The notes below the pieces were generated by a model. That model was not told the DNA's origin. It did no database searches and was given only the letters and a program-made list of their open reading frames with translations. From CANKHA01 sp034668785 (GTDB lineage: Bacteria; Pseudomonadota; Alphaproteobacteria; Rhizobiales; Xanthobacteraceae), in contig JAXDOS010000094.1 in the NCBI GenBank assembly GCA_034668785.1, positions 1 to 13,153 on the forward strand: 13,153 bases of DNA, written 5' to 3'. Below are positions 6,289 through 13,153 of the stretch, piece by piece. The first letter of the stretch is position 1; each line of letters begins with the position of its first letter. A program made the translations under genes and the position numbers.

Positions 6289-6768
6289 ATGCCTGTGAAA
6301 GTTCCACGTCTGCGGGGCAGGATTATCGCCAGGATCCTGCATTTTTATTGGCGCTTTGCGCGCGGGATGACGCTCGGCGTCCGTGCCGTGGTGATCGATG
6401 CCGAGCGGCGCATCTTCCTGGTCAAGCACAGCTATGTCGACGGCTGGCATTTGCCGGGCGGCGGTGTGGAGACCGGCGAAACTGTTTTGGCGGCGCTTGC
6501 GCGCGAGCTCGCCGAGGAGGGTAACATTGAAATAACCGGCACGCCGCAGCTTCATGGGATTTTCTTCAATCAACACGTATCGCCGCGCGACCACGTCGCC
6601 GTGTTCGTGGTCCGGGCTTTTCGCCAGGACGCGCCGCCGAAACCCGATCGCGAAATCGTCGCCCACGGCTTCTTTGCGCTCGACGCCTTGCCGAACGACA
6701 CCACCGCGGGCACGCGCGCGCGCATCGCCGAGGTGATGCTTGGTGCGCCGATGAGCGAAAGGTGGTGA
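6289..6768 (+). CDS. NUDIX hydrolase
   Basis: From ATG 6289 the product has 159 residues, a normal single-domain NUDIX size. The frame is open far upstream, but that part is antisense to the MbfA-like gene. ATG 6289 has AGGGA ten bases before it; ATG 6244 overlaps the ICE motif and is less likely. The NUDIX box is at about 58-80: GGVETGETVLAALARELAEE with G58, E64, R72, E73, E76 and E77, the magnesium-binding and catalytic residues. The usual second glycine near the end of the box is replaced by asparagine (EEGNI). A basic amphipathic N-terminus (RLRGRIIARILHFYWRFARG) precedes the domain. Enzymes of this fold cleave nucleoside diphosphates linked to another group. The substrate is unknown. 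It is divergent from mbfA and may share its promoter region. Confidence 0.87.
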   Translation: MPVKVPRLRGRIIARILHFYWRFARGMTLGVRAVVIDAERRIFLVKHSYVDGWHLPGGGVETGETVLAALARELAEEGNIEITGTPQLHGIFFNQHVSPRDHVAVFVVRAFRQDAPPKPDREIVAHGFFALDALPNDTTAGTRARIAEVMLGAPMSERW

Positions 6769-6893
6769 GAGGGCGGTCCGAATCATTCAAACCGCTCATT
6801 CCCGCTTACGCACGGCGAGCGGATGAGACGCGCCAGACCGCAGATGGACCCCGGCCCTGCCAAATGCTAAGCGCGAGGGGACTGGACGGGGGC

Positions 6894-7406
6894 ATGACCG
6901 ATCTCTCTTTGACCATCCTGCCGGAAACGGCGGACGACGCCGCGGCCATCGAGCGCCTGCACGAGCGCACCTTCGGCCCGGGGCGCTTTGCGCGCACTGC
7001 CTACCGCATCCGCGAGGGCATTGCCCATAGTCTGGATCTGTCGTTTACCGCGCGGATCGGCACACTGCTGGTCGGGTCGGTGTGGCTTTCGCCCATCCGC
7101 ATCGGCGAGACGCCCGCGCTGCTGCTCGGGCCGGTGACGGTCGAGCCGCCGTTTCGCGACCGCGGCATCGGCACCGCGTTGATCAAGCGGGCAATCGCGG
7201 AAGCCAAGGCGAAGGGGCATCGTCTTGTCGTTCTCGTCGGCGACGAGCCCTATTACGCGCGCTGTGGCTTTAAGCGCATCCCCAAGGGCGCGGCAACGAT
7301 GCCGGGGCCGGTCGATCCGCAGCGGCTCTTGCTGGCGGAATTGGCCGATGGCGCCTTCGCCGGCGTGAACGGGCCGATCAAGCCGGAGTGGGAAGCGGCA
7401 GAATAG
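6894..7406 (+). CDS. YhbS-like GNAT N-acetyltransferase
   Basis: The 170-residue protein has the GNAT fold in the arrangement of YhbS-type acetyltransferases. It has LLLGPVTVEPPFRDRGIGTALIKRA read as strand 4 and motif A, with R88-D-R-G91-I-G93 binding the pyrophosphate of acetyl-CoA. It then has VVLVGDEPYYARCGFKRI at about 112-129, typical of the subgroup. The acceptor is unknown; members acetylate small molecules, amino acids or protein N-termini. The reading frame continues upstream to 6762 and would overlap the NUDIX stop. However, ATG 6894 has a GGGGG stretch just before it and begins at the point where family similarity starts, so it is preferred. It lies 125 bases after the NUDIX gene and may be on the same transcript. 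Confidence 0.88.
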   Translation: MTDLSLTILPETADDAAAIERLHERTFGPGRFARTAYRIREGIAHSLDLSFTARIGTLLVGSVWLSPIRIGETPALLLGPVTVEPPFRDRGIGTALIKRAIAEAKAKGHRLVVLVGDEPYYARCGFKRIPKGAATMPGPVDPQRLLLAELADGAFAGVNGPIKPEWEAAE

Positions 7407-7554
7407 CCGAGTAAAGGATTCAACCGCGCAGCGACCGATCAGCAGCAACAGGCCGTCCAGGTGGAAGCCAACGGAACCGAAGAATTCCAGCGGCGTTGAT
7501 TTACACTCCGCCCGCCTCTGAATAGAGAGCTTGGGAATAGCGGAAGAGGATTTC

Positions 7555-9003
7555 ATGGCGGTCGCCGCTGTCAGTCGCGAAGCGTCGCCGGCCGCGGAAG
7601 AACCGCTGGAAAATCCAGATTCTCTTGTCGTCGTCGTTGGACAGATTCTCTGCCTCGTTGTTCCGGTGGTTGTTTGGTTCGTCCCGCTGCCGCTTCAACC
7701 GGTCACCCAGCATGCCTTCGCCATCGTCGGATTCATGGTGGTGGCGTGGATCACGCGCGCCATGGACTACGCGCTCGCGGGCTTCGTCGGATGCTTTCTG
7801 TTCTGGGCGCTCGGCGTTGCAAAATTTCCGGTGGCCTTCAGCGGCTTTGCCAATGACACTGCCTGGTTCCTGTTTGGTGCGTTGCTGCTGGGCGTAATCG
7901 CCACCCGGTCCGGCATCGCGCGCCGGATTGCTTATTTCATCATGCTGCGCATAGGCGTCACCTATCCCCGCATCCTGCTCGGGCTCATTGTCACCGACTT
8001 TCTCCTGACCTTCGTCGTGCCTTCGGGCATCGCGCGCGTCGTCATCATGGCGTCGATCGCGCTGGGCCTTGCGGAGGCTTTCGACTCGCCTCGCGGCAGC
8101 AATGTGTCGCGCGGCATGTTTCTGATCCTCAGCTATACCGCCAATATTTTCGACAAGATGATTATTGCCGGGGCCGGCTCGATCACCGCGCGCGGTCTGA
8201 TTGAAAAGTTGGGTGGCGTCGAGGTGCTCTGGAGCTATTGGTTCATTGCCTTTCTGCCGTGCAGCCTCGCCACCGTTCTCGCCGCCTGGGGATTGACGCT
8301 GTGGCTATACCCGCCGGAAAAGGTCGCGCTCGCGGGCGGCAAGAAATATCTGCGCGACGAAATCAAGAAAATGGGTAAGTGGTCGCTGTTGGAGAAAAGG
8401 TCGGCGGCATTGCTGATGGTGGCGATCCTGCTCTGGGTGACGGATTTTCTCCATCACATCCCGGCTTCCGTGATCGGCATGGGCGTCGGCTTATTCGCGC
8501 TGCTGCCGCGGGTGGGGATCCTCGGTATCGAGGATATGAAGCGGCTGAATTACCTGCCTGTTTTCTTTGTCGCCGCCGCCGTGAGCATGGGCACGGTTTT
8601 GGAGGAAACCAAGGGCATCGAAGTTCTCACGCATTCCGTCTTCGCGTTCATGCAGCCCTACTTGACCAACATCTACACCACGACGATCGTCATGTACTGG
8701 ACGGCATTCGTCTATCACTTCCTGCTCGCCAGCGAGATTTCGATGCTGGCCACATCGATCCCGTTGGTGATGGAATTCGCCAAATCGCACGGCATGCATC
8801 CGCTGCTGCTCGGCATGATCTGGACTTTCGCCGCCGGCGGCAAGCTTTTCGCCTATCAGTCCGGCGTTCTGATCGTCGGTTATTCCTATGGGTATTTTGT
8901 CGCGCGCGATCTGCTGATCATGGGTGCGGCCCTCACCATTGTGGAGTTCGCCGCGCTGATGCTGCTGGTCCCGTTCTACTGGCCATTGATCGGGTTGCAG
9001 TGA
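7555..9003 (+). CDS. SLC13/DASS-type permease with altered SNT motifs
   Basis: The 482-residue product is an inner-membrane protein with about eleven to twelve hydrophobic segments, the size of divalent anion:sodium symporters (SLC13/DASS; dicarboxylates, citrate, sulfate). Family-like parts include FANDTAWFLFGALLLGVIATRSGIARRIAYF near 100-130 (here only indicated) and the two inverted half-repeats. In well-studied members each half has an Ser-Asn-Thr signature that binds sodium and substrate. Here the equivalent places appear to read S157-G-I and S393-E-I, so ion or substrate use may differ. ATG 7555 has GGAAGAGGA just before it and is preferred to the TTG at 7531. A weak promoter (TTGATT at 7496, TGAATA at 7519) may precede it. 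The neighbours give no hint of the substrate. Confidence 0.8.
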   Translation: MAVAAVSREASPAAEEPLENPDSLVVVVGQILCLVVPVVVWFVPLPLQPVTQHAFAIVGFMVVAWITRAMDYALAGFVGCFLFWALGVAKFPVAFSGFANDTAWFLFGALLLGVIATRSGIARRIAYFIMLRIGVTYPRILLGLIVTDFLLTFVVPSGIARVVIMASIALGLAEAFDSPRGSNVSRGMFLILSYTANIFDKMIIAGAGSITARGLIEKLGGVEVLWSYWFIAFLPCSLATVLAAWGLTLWLYPPEKVALAGGKKYLRDEIKKMGKWSLLEKRSAALLMVAILLWVTDFLHHIPASVIGMGVGLFALLPRVGILGIEDMKRLNYLPVFFVAAAVSMGTVLEETKGIEVLTHSVFAFMQPYLTNIYTTTIVMYWTAFVYHFLLASEISMLATSIPLVMEFAKSHGMHPLLLGMIWTFAAGGKLFAYQSGVLIVGYSYGYFVARDLLIMGAALTIVEFAALMLLVPFYWPLIGLQ

Positions 9004-9008
9004 TGGTG

Positions 9009-9110
9009 GCGTCATTCCAGAAGCCGCGCAGCGGCTGTTCGGAATCCATAGTCCCGTTGGTGATTATGGATTCCGGGCTCGCGGACTTCGCCCGCGCCCC
9101 GGAATGACGA
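9009..9110. repeat. Paired REP-like palindromes, copy 1
   Basis: Two inverted units face each other. The left unit (9011-9050) starts GTCATTCC and ends CGGAATCCATA. The right unit (9065-9108) is the reverse arrangement, starting TATGGATTCCGGG and ending CCCCGGAATGAC. Each unit holds its own stem (for example AGCCGC-GCA-GCGGCT on the left). The pair fills the 114-base gap between the convergent permease and VWA genes. The form is like bacterial interspersed mosaic elements, and similar sequences are common between genes in Bradyrhizobium-related genomes. It may act as a bidirectional transcript end. No poly-T tract is seen. Confidence 0.8.
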
Positions 9111-9117
9111 GAAGGGT

Positions 9118-11184
9118 TTACCGCCCCTCTCTTGCCCAAGTCGCCGCAAGCGAGCCGATTAACAACAATAGCCCGATGAAGCCGGCGAAGATCGGCAGCA
9201 CGCCGATGCCGCGCACGATGCTGGCTTCGCGGATTTTCAATCCAATCCAATCGTCGCCGTGAAACGTGCCGGTGGAGCGCACGGGAAGAACGCGCGGCAG
9301 CGTGACGCCGGAGCCGTTCTCGACGCGGCGGACATCGCCGCCGGTGGCGGCGGCGAGCGGAGCCAAAACGTCGCCGGTGGAGGTGACCTCGGCGAATTCA
9401 CGCGGGTTGGCGGGGCCGATATTGACCAGCGCCGTCAGCTTGCCGTCGGTAGCGCGCCACAGCCCCAGCTCGCCGGCCTCGATCGCGCTTCGCCAGAGGC
9501 CGGGCTGCGCGGGCTGCAGAGTCAAGGTGCGGGTCGCGCCCGACGGCGTCGTCACCGTGACCTCGGCGACGCTGTCGGCCATGGTCTGGCGCTCGACGCT
9601 CAACTCGCGCCCATTGGCAACAAGCCGCAGCGCCTCCTCCTCCAACTCCGGCTGCTTCATCAGCCAATGCGAGAGCCGGCGCAGCAAATCGAGATGCGGG
9701 CCGCCGCCCTCATAGCCGCGCGCCCAAAGCCAGATGTGGTCGGATAACAACAGCGCCACGCGGCCTTCGCCCTCGCGCGACAACACCAGCAAGGGCTTGT
9801 CGTCGGCGCCCTGCATCACCGTGGAGCCTTTGGCGTTCTTGGTATCGACGACGCGGAACCAGCGGCTCCAGTGCGGCGGCTCGCTGTTGGCGCCTTCGAG
9901 ATCGCGGGTGACGGGGTGGCGCTTGCCGATGTCGTTGAGGTGGGCGCGGAACGGCGTCTCCGTCACCTGGCCGCTCGGCTCCGCCGGGAGGATGACGTCG
10001 AGCGGCGTGCGCCACAGGCTGGTCGGGCTCGCATAGTCGGGGCCTGCGGCGATCAGCACCGCACCGCCTTCGCGCACGTAGCGGGCGATGTTGTCGAAAT
10101 AGATGATCGGCAGCACGCCTTGCCGCGCATAACGGTCGAAGATGATGAGCTGGAATTCGCCGATCTTCTGCTGGAACAATTCGCGGGTGGGAAAGGCGAT
10201 CAGCGACAGCTCGTTGATCGGCGTGCCGTCCTGCTTTTCCGGCGGCCGCAAAATGGTGAAATGCACGAGATCGATGCTGGCGTCGGACTTCAGCAGATTG
10301 CGCCAGGTGCGTTCGCCCGCATGGGGCTCGCCGGAGACCAGCAGTACGCGCAGCTTGTCGCGGACGCCGTCGATGGAGACGACGGCGCGGTTGTTGACGG
10401 CTGTGAGCTCGCCCGGGAGAGCGGAAGCCTCGATCTCGATGATATTAGGGCCCGCATGGGGGATAGGCACGTCGACGCGCTGGGTCTGGCCGACCGCGAC
10501 GCTACGCGTATCGATGGTTTCGCCGTCGCGGCGGACCGCGATCTGCGCCGAGCCGGCGGACACGCCCTGGTCCTCGACGCGATAGGCGATGGTTTGCGAT
10601 TGACCGACGATGCCGAAGCGCGGCGCCGACACCAGCACGACGCGGCGGTCGCGCTCGTCCTTGTGGCCGGTGATCAGCGCATGCACCGGCGCGGAAAATC
10701 CCAGCGCCGCAGCGTCGGTCGGAACATCATGGACACGGCCGTCGGTGACCAGGATCGCGCCGGCGACTCGGTCGGGCGGCACATCGGCGAGCGCGGTGCT
10801 CAACGCGGAGAATAGCCGCGTGCCATCGTTGTTGCCGTCGGCCTGACCGGCTTCGACGGTGCGCACTTCAAGCCCGGGAATGCGGCCGAGGCGGTCCACC
10901 AGTTCGGCGCGCGCGGCTTCCGTCTGTTGCAGGCGGTCGCCGAAATTCTGGCTGGGACTTTTGTCGATGACGATGGCGGCCACGGAGGTGAGCGGCTCGC
11001 GGTCTTCCCGCGTAAACGAGGGATTGGCGAGCGCAAGCAACAGCAGCGCCAGCGCGATGATCCGCATCGGCGCGCCACGGCTGCGGGCGAACACCAGCAA
11101 TAGCGAAATGACGAGCACGACAGTGAAAGCCGCCCACAGCAGATAGGTGGGAACCAGCGGCGCGAAGGCGATGCCAAAGTTCAT
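9118..11184 (-). CDS. VWA-domain membrane protein with glutamine-amidotransferase-like region
   Basis: The 688-residue protein begins with two hydrophobic segments (about 12-33 and 40-55), followed by a von Willebrand A domain. The MIDAS metal site looks intact: D74-K-S76-P-S78, T122 in NDGTRLFSAL, and D148 in LVTDG. A beta-rich middle part (about 185-270) is followed by a class I glutamine-amidotransferase-like fold (about 278-400), for which I see no catalytic triad. A C-terminal membrane helix at about 660-682 is followed by a short basic tail. Most of the chain should be on one face of the inner membrane between the anchors. Such proteins occur in MoxR/DUF58/BatA-type operons, and this one follows a DUF4159 gene on the same strand. 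ATG 11184 is chosen: AAGGAAGAG lies seven bases before it, whereas the TTG at 11190 sits too close to that site. The molecular role is not established. Confidence 0.8.
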   Translation of the reverse strand: MNFGIAFAPLVPTYLLWAAFTVVLVISLLLVFARSRGAPMRIIALALLLLALANPSFTREDREPLTSVAAIVIDKSPSQNFGDRLQQTEAARAELVDRLGRIPGLEVRTVEAGQADGNNDGTRLFSALSTALADVPPDRVAGAILVTDGRVHDVPTDAAALGFSAPVHALITGHKDERDRRVVLVSAPRFGIVGQSQTIAYRVEDQGVSAGSAQIAVRRDGETIDTRSVAVGQTQRVDVPIPHAGPNIIEIEASALPGELTAVNNRAVVSIDGVRDKLRVLLVSGEPHAGERTWRNLLKSDASIDLVHFTILRPPEKQDGTPINELSLIAFPTRELFQQKIGEFQLIIFDRYARQGVLPIIYFDNIARYVREGGAVLIAAGPDYASPTSLWRTPLDVILPAEPSGQVTETPFRAHLNDIGKRHPVTRDLEGANSEPPHWSRWFRVVDTKNAKGSTVMQGADDKPLLVLSREGEGRVALLLSDHIWLWARGYEGGGPHLDLLRRLSHWLMKQPELEEEALRLVANGRELSVERQTMADSVAEVTVTTPSGATRTLTLQPAQPGLWRSAIEAGELGLWRATDGKLTALVNIGPANPREFAEVTSTGDVLAPLAAATGGDVRRVENGSGVTLPRVLPVRSTGTFHGDDWIGLKIREASIVRGIGVLPIFAGFIGLLLLIGSLAATWAREGR

Positions 11185-11191
11185 AGACAAT

Positions 11192-11200
11192 CTCTTCCTT
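11192..11200 (-). promoter_or_regulatory. Ribosome binding site of the VWA gene, next to repeat copy 2
   Basis: AAGGAAGAG on the minus strand lies seven bases from ATG 11184. It directly adjoins the GGAATGACG end of the repeat pair, so a hairpin in the transcript would end at the ribosome landing site. Confidence 0.6.
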
Positions 11201-11302
11201 CGTCATTCCGGGACGGCCTGAAAGGCCGGACCCGGAATCCATAATCCGCAGCGGTGGTTATGGATTCCGGGTTCGCCGCTTTGCGGCGCCCCGGAATGAC
11301 GA
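11200..11302. repeat. Paired REP-like palindromes, copy 2
   Basis: Same architecture as the copy at 9011-9108. The left unit (11202-11244) starts GTCATTCCGGG and ends CCCGGAATCCATAA. The right unit (11258-11300) is inverted, starting TTATGGATTCCGGG and ending CCCCGGAATGAC. The spacer is 13 bases. The ends are identical but the internal stems differ and keep pairing (GGCCT/AGGCC on the left, GCCGC/GCGGC on the right). It fills almost all of the 127-base gap between the DUF4159 gene and the VWA gene, which are on the same strand. Confidence 0.85.
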
Positions 11303-11311
11303 GCAAGCGCA

Positions 11312-13153
11312 TTATTGTCCCAACCTTTCCAGCAGCGCCGGCACATGCACCTGATCCGCCTTGTAGTTGCCGGTGAGCGTGTACATGACGATGTTGACGC
11401 CGGCGCGGAAGGCGAATTCACGCTGCCGCGGCTCGCCGGGCGTCAGCGGCAGCATCGGCTGGCCGTCGGGCCGTATCGCCCAGGCGCCGGCGAAGTCGTT
11501 GGAGGTGATGATGATCGAGGACACGCCGTCGCTGGCGCGGGCCGGACGATTGGCTTCGTCTTCGTCGGCGGCGGGCAAGGCTTCGACCCAAAGCTGGCCC
11601 GAGGTGAAGCGGCCGGGGAAATCATGCAACAGGAAAAAAGTTTTCGTCAGCACGTGATCGCGCGACACCGGCTCTAGTTCCGGAATATCGAGCGAGGAGA
11701 GGATGCTGCGCAGCTCCGCCATGCCGGGCCCGCGTGACTCGCCGCCGGGACCGGCAGGCGCCTCGCCGGCATCGCGGGTATCGAACAGCACGGTGCCGCC
11801 CTGTTTCATATAGGTGTCGAGGCGCGAGAGCGACTGATCGGAGGGCTTGGCGGCGCCACGCACGATCGGCCAATAGATCAGCGGAAAAAAAGCGAGTTCA
11901 TCGCGCGATAGATCCAGCCCGACCGGTTCGCCGGCTTCGAGCGCCGTCCGCTGCGCCAGAAACAGGGTCAGACCCTGCAGTCCGGTTTTGCTGATCCTAT
12001 CGACCTCGGCGTCGCCGGTGACGATATAGGCCAGATGCGTTTCGCGGGTGGCATTCACGGAAGGGTCGGCGTTCGGTTCCGCGGGACGGCCCGAGCGCGG
12101 CTGCTGCATCGGGAATAGCGGAACCGGCGGGGTCTGGAACTGCTGTTGCTGAAGGAAACGGTCCAAGATCGATCCGCCATTCTGGGCGCGAGCCTGCGGC
12201 GCGCTGAGCAGCGCCGCAGCAACAATGCCCAAGGCGACAACCGCCGTAGCCGGCCGGCGCCGGAATGTCAGCCGCGCAATTCCGCCGGCGAGCCAGAACA
12301 CCACCAGTGCATCAAGCAGAAGCAATCCGAGCGCGGTGAGGAAAACAAGCCCGCGCAAATCCTGCGGCTCGCCGACCATGTATTGTCCCCGGCTGGCGTT
12401 GAGGGGCGAAAAATCCAACAACGCCATGCGGTCGGCGGGAGCCAGAGTATTCACCGCGATCAGCCCTTCCGGCGGTCCGTAAAAACCCGGCGGGTGTTCG
12501 GCACTAGCGCGTCCGCTGAAGTCCATGGGTATCGGCCGCGCCGTCGATGGCGGCGGCACGAAAGCGCCGAAGCCATCGAGTACACGGGTCGGCGGCACCA
12601 CTTCTCGCGCGCTCTGCTTGTCGGCGTCTTCCGCCTGGGTCTTGGCGGTCGAGCCCGCGAGCGCGACGACGCGTTTGAGCATCTCGACGAAAGTGCCGGA
12701 GAGCGGCAGGTCGGACCAGCGGGTGTCGGCGGTCACGTGGAACAGCACGATGACGCCTTTGCCGCGGCGGGCCGCGGTCACCAGCGGGGTGCCATCGGCG
12801 AGAGTGACCCAGGTGCGGTCGGAGAGATCGGAATCCGGTTCCGCCAGCACCTGCCGGCTCACGGTGACATCGGTCGGAACCGCCATGCCGTTGAAGGGGC
12901 TTTCGCGGGAAAATCCGGCGAGCGGCTGCGGGTGATCCCAACTCAGGCTGCCGCCGAGCACGCGCCCGCCGCGCCGCAACTTTACCGGAATGAGAGCGTC
13001 GTCGCCGGCGGCAAGGCGCGGTCCGGCGAAACGCACCAGCACGCCGCCGTCCTCGATCCAGCGCATCAGCTTATCGCGCGCGTCGCCGGTGACATTGCCG
13101 ACATCGGCGAGGATCAGCATCGGCAGTTTCTGTTCGAGGAAGCGCGTCACCGC
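11312..13153 (-). CDS. DUF4159 domain membrane protein, N-terminus beyond the window
   Basis: The frame runs off the right edge; 613 residues and the stop are visible. The GTG at 13150 is an internal codon rather than the start. Residues about 1-165 form a glutamine-amidotransferase-like region (MLILADVGN, WIEDGGVLVRFAGPRL, GKGVIVLFHV). A linker follows, then two hydrophobic segments at about 267-292 and 302-322. The second ends in APQARAQ, resembling a signal-peptidase cleavage site. A Gln/Pro-rich spacer leads to the DUF4159 domain at about 371-600, containing LAYIVTGDAEVD, FFPLIYWPI, GGTVLFDTRD, DHVLTKTFFLLHDFPGR and VNIVMYTLTGNYKADQ. Family members usually start with a BatA-like N-terminal region, presumably outside the window. 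These proteins occur in operons with MoxR ATPase and DUF58 genes. The function is unknown; a role in envelope integrity or protein maturation is inference. The VWA gene follows on the same strand. Confidence 0.87.
   Translation of the reverse strand, partial: AVTRFLEQKLPMLILADVGNVTGDARDKLMRWIEDGGVLVRFAGPRLAAGDDALIPVKLRRGGRVLGGSLSWDHPQPLAGFSRESPFNGMAVPTDVTVSRQVLAEPDSDLSDRTWVTLADGTPLVTAARRGKGVIVLFHVTADTRWSDLPLSGTFVEMLKRVVALAGSTAKTQAEDADKQSAREVVPPTRVLDGFGAFVPPPSTARPIPMDFSGRASAEHPPGFYGPPEGLIAVNTLAPADRMALLDFSPLNASRGQYMVGEPQDLRGLVFLTALGLLLLDALVVFWLAGGIARLTFRRRPATAVVALGIVAAALLSAPQARAQNGGSILDRFLQQQQFQTPPVPLFPMQQPRSGRPAEPNADPSVNATRETHLAYIVTGDAEVDRISKTGLQGLTLFLAQRTALEAGEPVGLDLSRDELAFFPLIYWPIVRGAAKPSDQSLSRLDTYMKQGGTVLFDTRDAGEAPAGPGGESRGPGMAELRSILSSLDIPELEPVSRDHVLTKTFFLLHDFPGRFTSGQLWVEALPAADEDEANRPARASDGVSSIIITSNDFAGAWAIRPDGQPMLPLTPGEPRQREFAFRAGVNIVMYTLTGNYKADQVHVPALLERLGQ

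Noticed and set aside
6867..7556. Minus-strand reading frame of 229 codons
   Set aside because: It is antisense to the YhbS-like gene, with Arg/Asp-rich composition and no motif.
9871..10815. 314-codon plus-strand reading frame
   Set aside because: It is the complement of the VWA gene. Its translation is Asp/Arg/His-rich without domain motifs, while the minus strand shows a MIDAS motif and membrane segments.
1..13153. CRISPR array, tRNA/rRNA genes, insertion sequences or prophage
   Set aside because: No regularly spaced direct repeats, cloverleaf or rRNA-like sequence, transposase or integrase motif was noticed on either strand.

Overview
The window looks like a chromosomal segment from a GC-rich alphaproteobacterium, most likely order Hyphomicrobiales (Rhizobiales) near the Bradyrhizobium/Xanthobacteraceae side. 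This rests on codon use, an Irr-type iron control element in front of an MbfA-like iron exporter, a VWA/DUF4159 membrane-protein operon of the MoxR type, and REP-like palindromes with GTCATTCC/GGAATCCATA ends. The assignment is inference from recognised families; no search was run.

Layout. (1) Bases 1-1995, plus strand: a probable aromatic-acid catabolic group. It holds the tail of a fumarylacetoacetate-hydrolase-family enzyme, a translationally coupled NAD(P)H-FMN reductase, and, behind its own promoter, a bicupin gentisate 1,2-dioxygenase. (2) Bases 2125-4350, plus strand: loosely spaced single genes. These are an orphan BrnA-type antitoxin, a FemAB/GNAT-like acyl- or aminoacyl-transferase, and an unknown protein with a C-terminal membrane anchor. 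(3) Bases 4343-6189, minus strand: an MbfA-like ferritin/VIT1 protein followed 5 bp later by a calcineurin-like metallophosphoesterase. The mbfA-like gene is divergent from a NUDIX hydrolase, and the shared 99-bp promoter region carries a near-palindromic ICE motif. (4) Bases 6289-9003, plus strand: NUDIX hydrolase, YhbS-like acetyltransferase, and an SLC13/DASS-type permease whose two SNT signatures are altered. (5) Bases 9118-13153, minus strand: two large membrane proteins, a VWA protein with an intact MIDAS motif and a DUF4159 protein cut by the window edge. They are typical of the MoxR-ATPase-linked envelope operons of this order.

Two copies of a paired palindromic repeat of about 100 bp flank the VWA gene. 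One lies in the convergent gap after the permease. The other lies inside the minus-strand operon, next to the ribosome binding site of the VWA gene. I see no tRNA, rRNA, CRISPR array, transposase or prophage gene. The least explained parts are the DUF4159/VWA pair, the iron-exporter/phosphoesterase operon with its ICE motif, the repeat pairs and the tail-anchored unknown protein. None of these, on sequence alone, is clear proof of an undescribed system. No gene-free stretch exceeds 300 bases.
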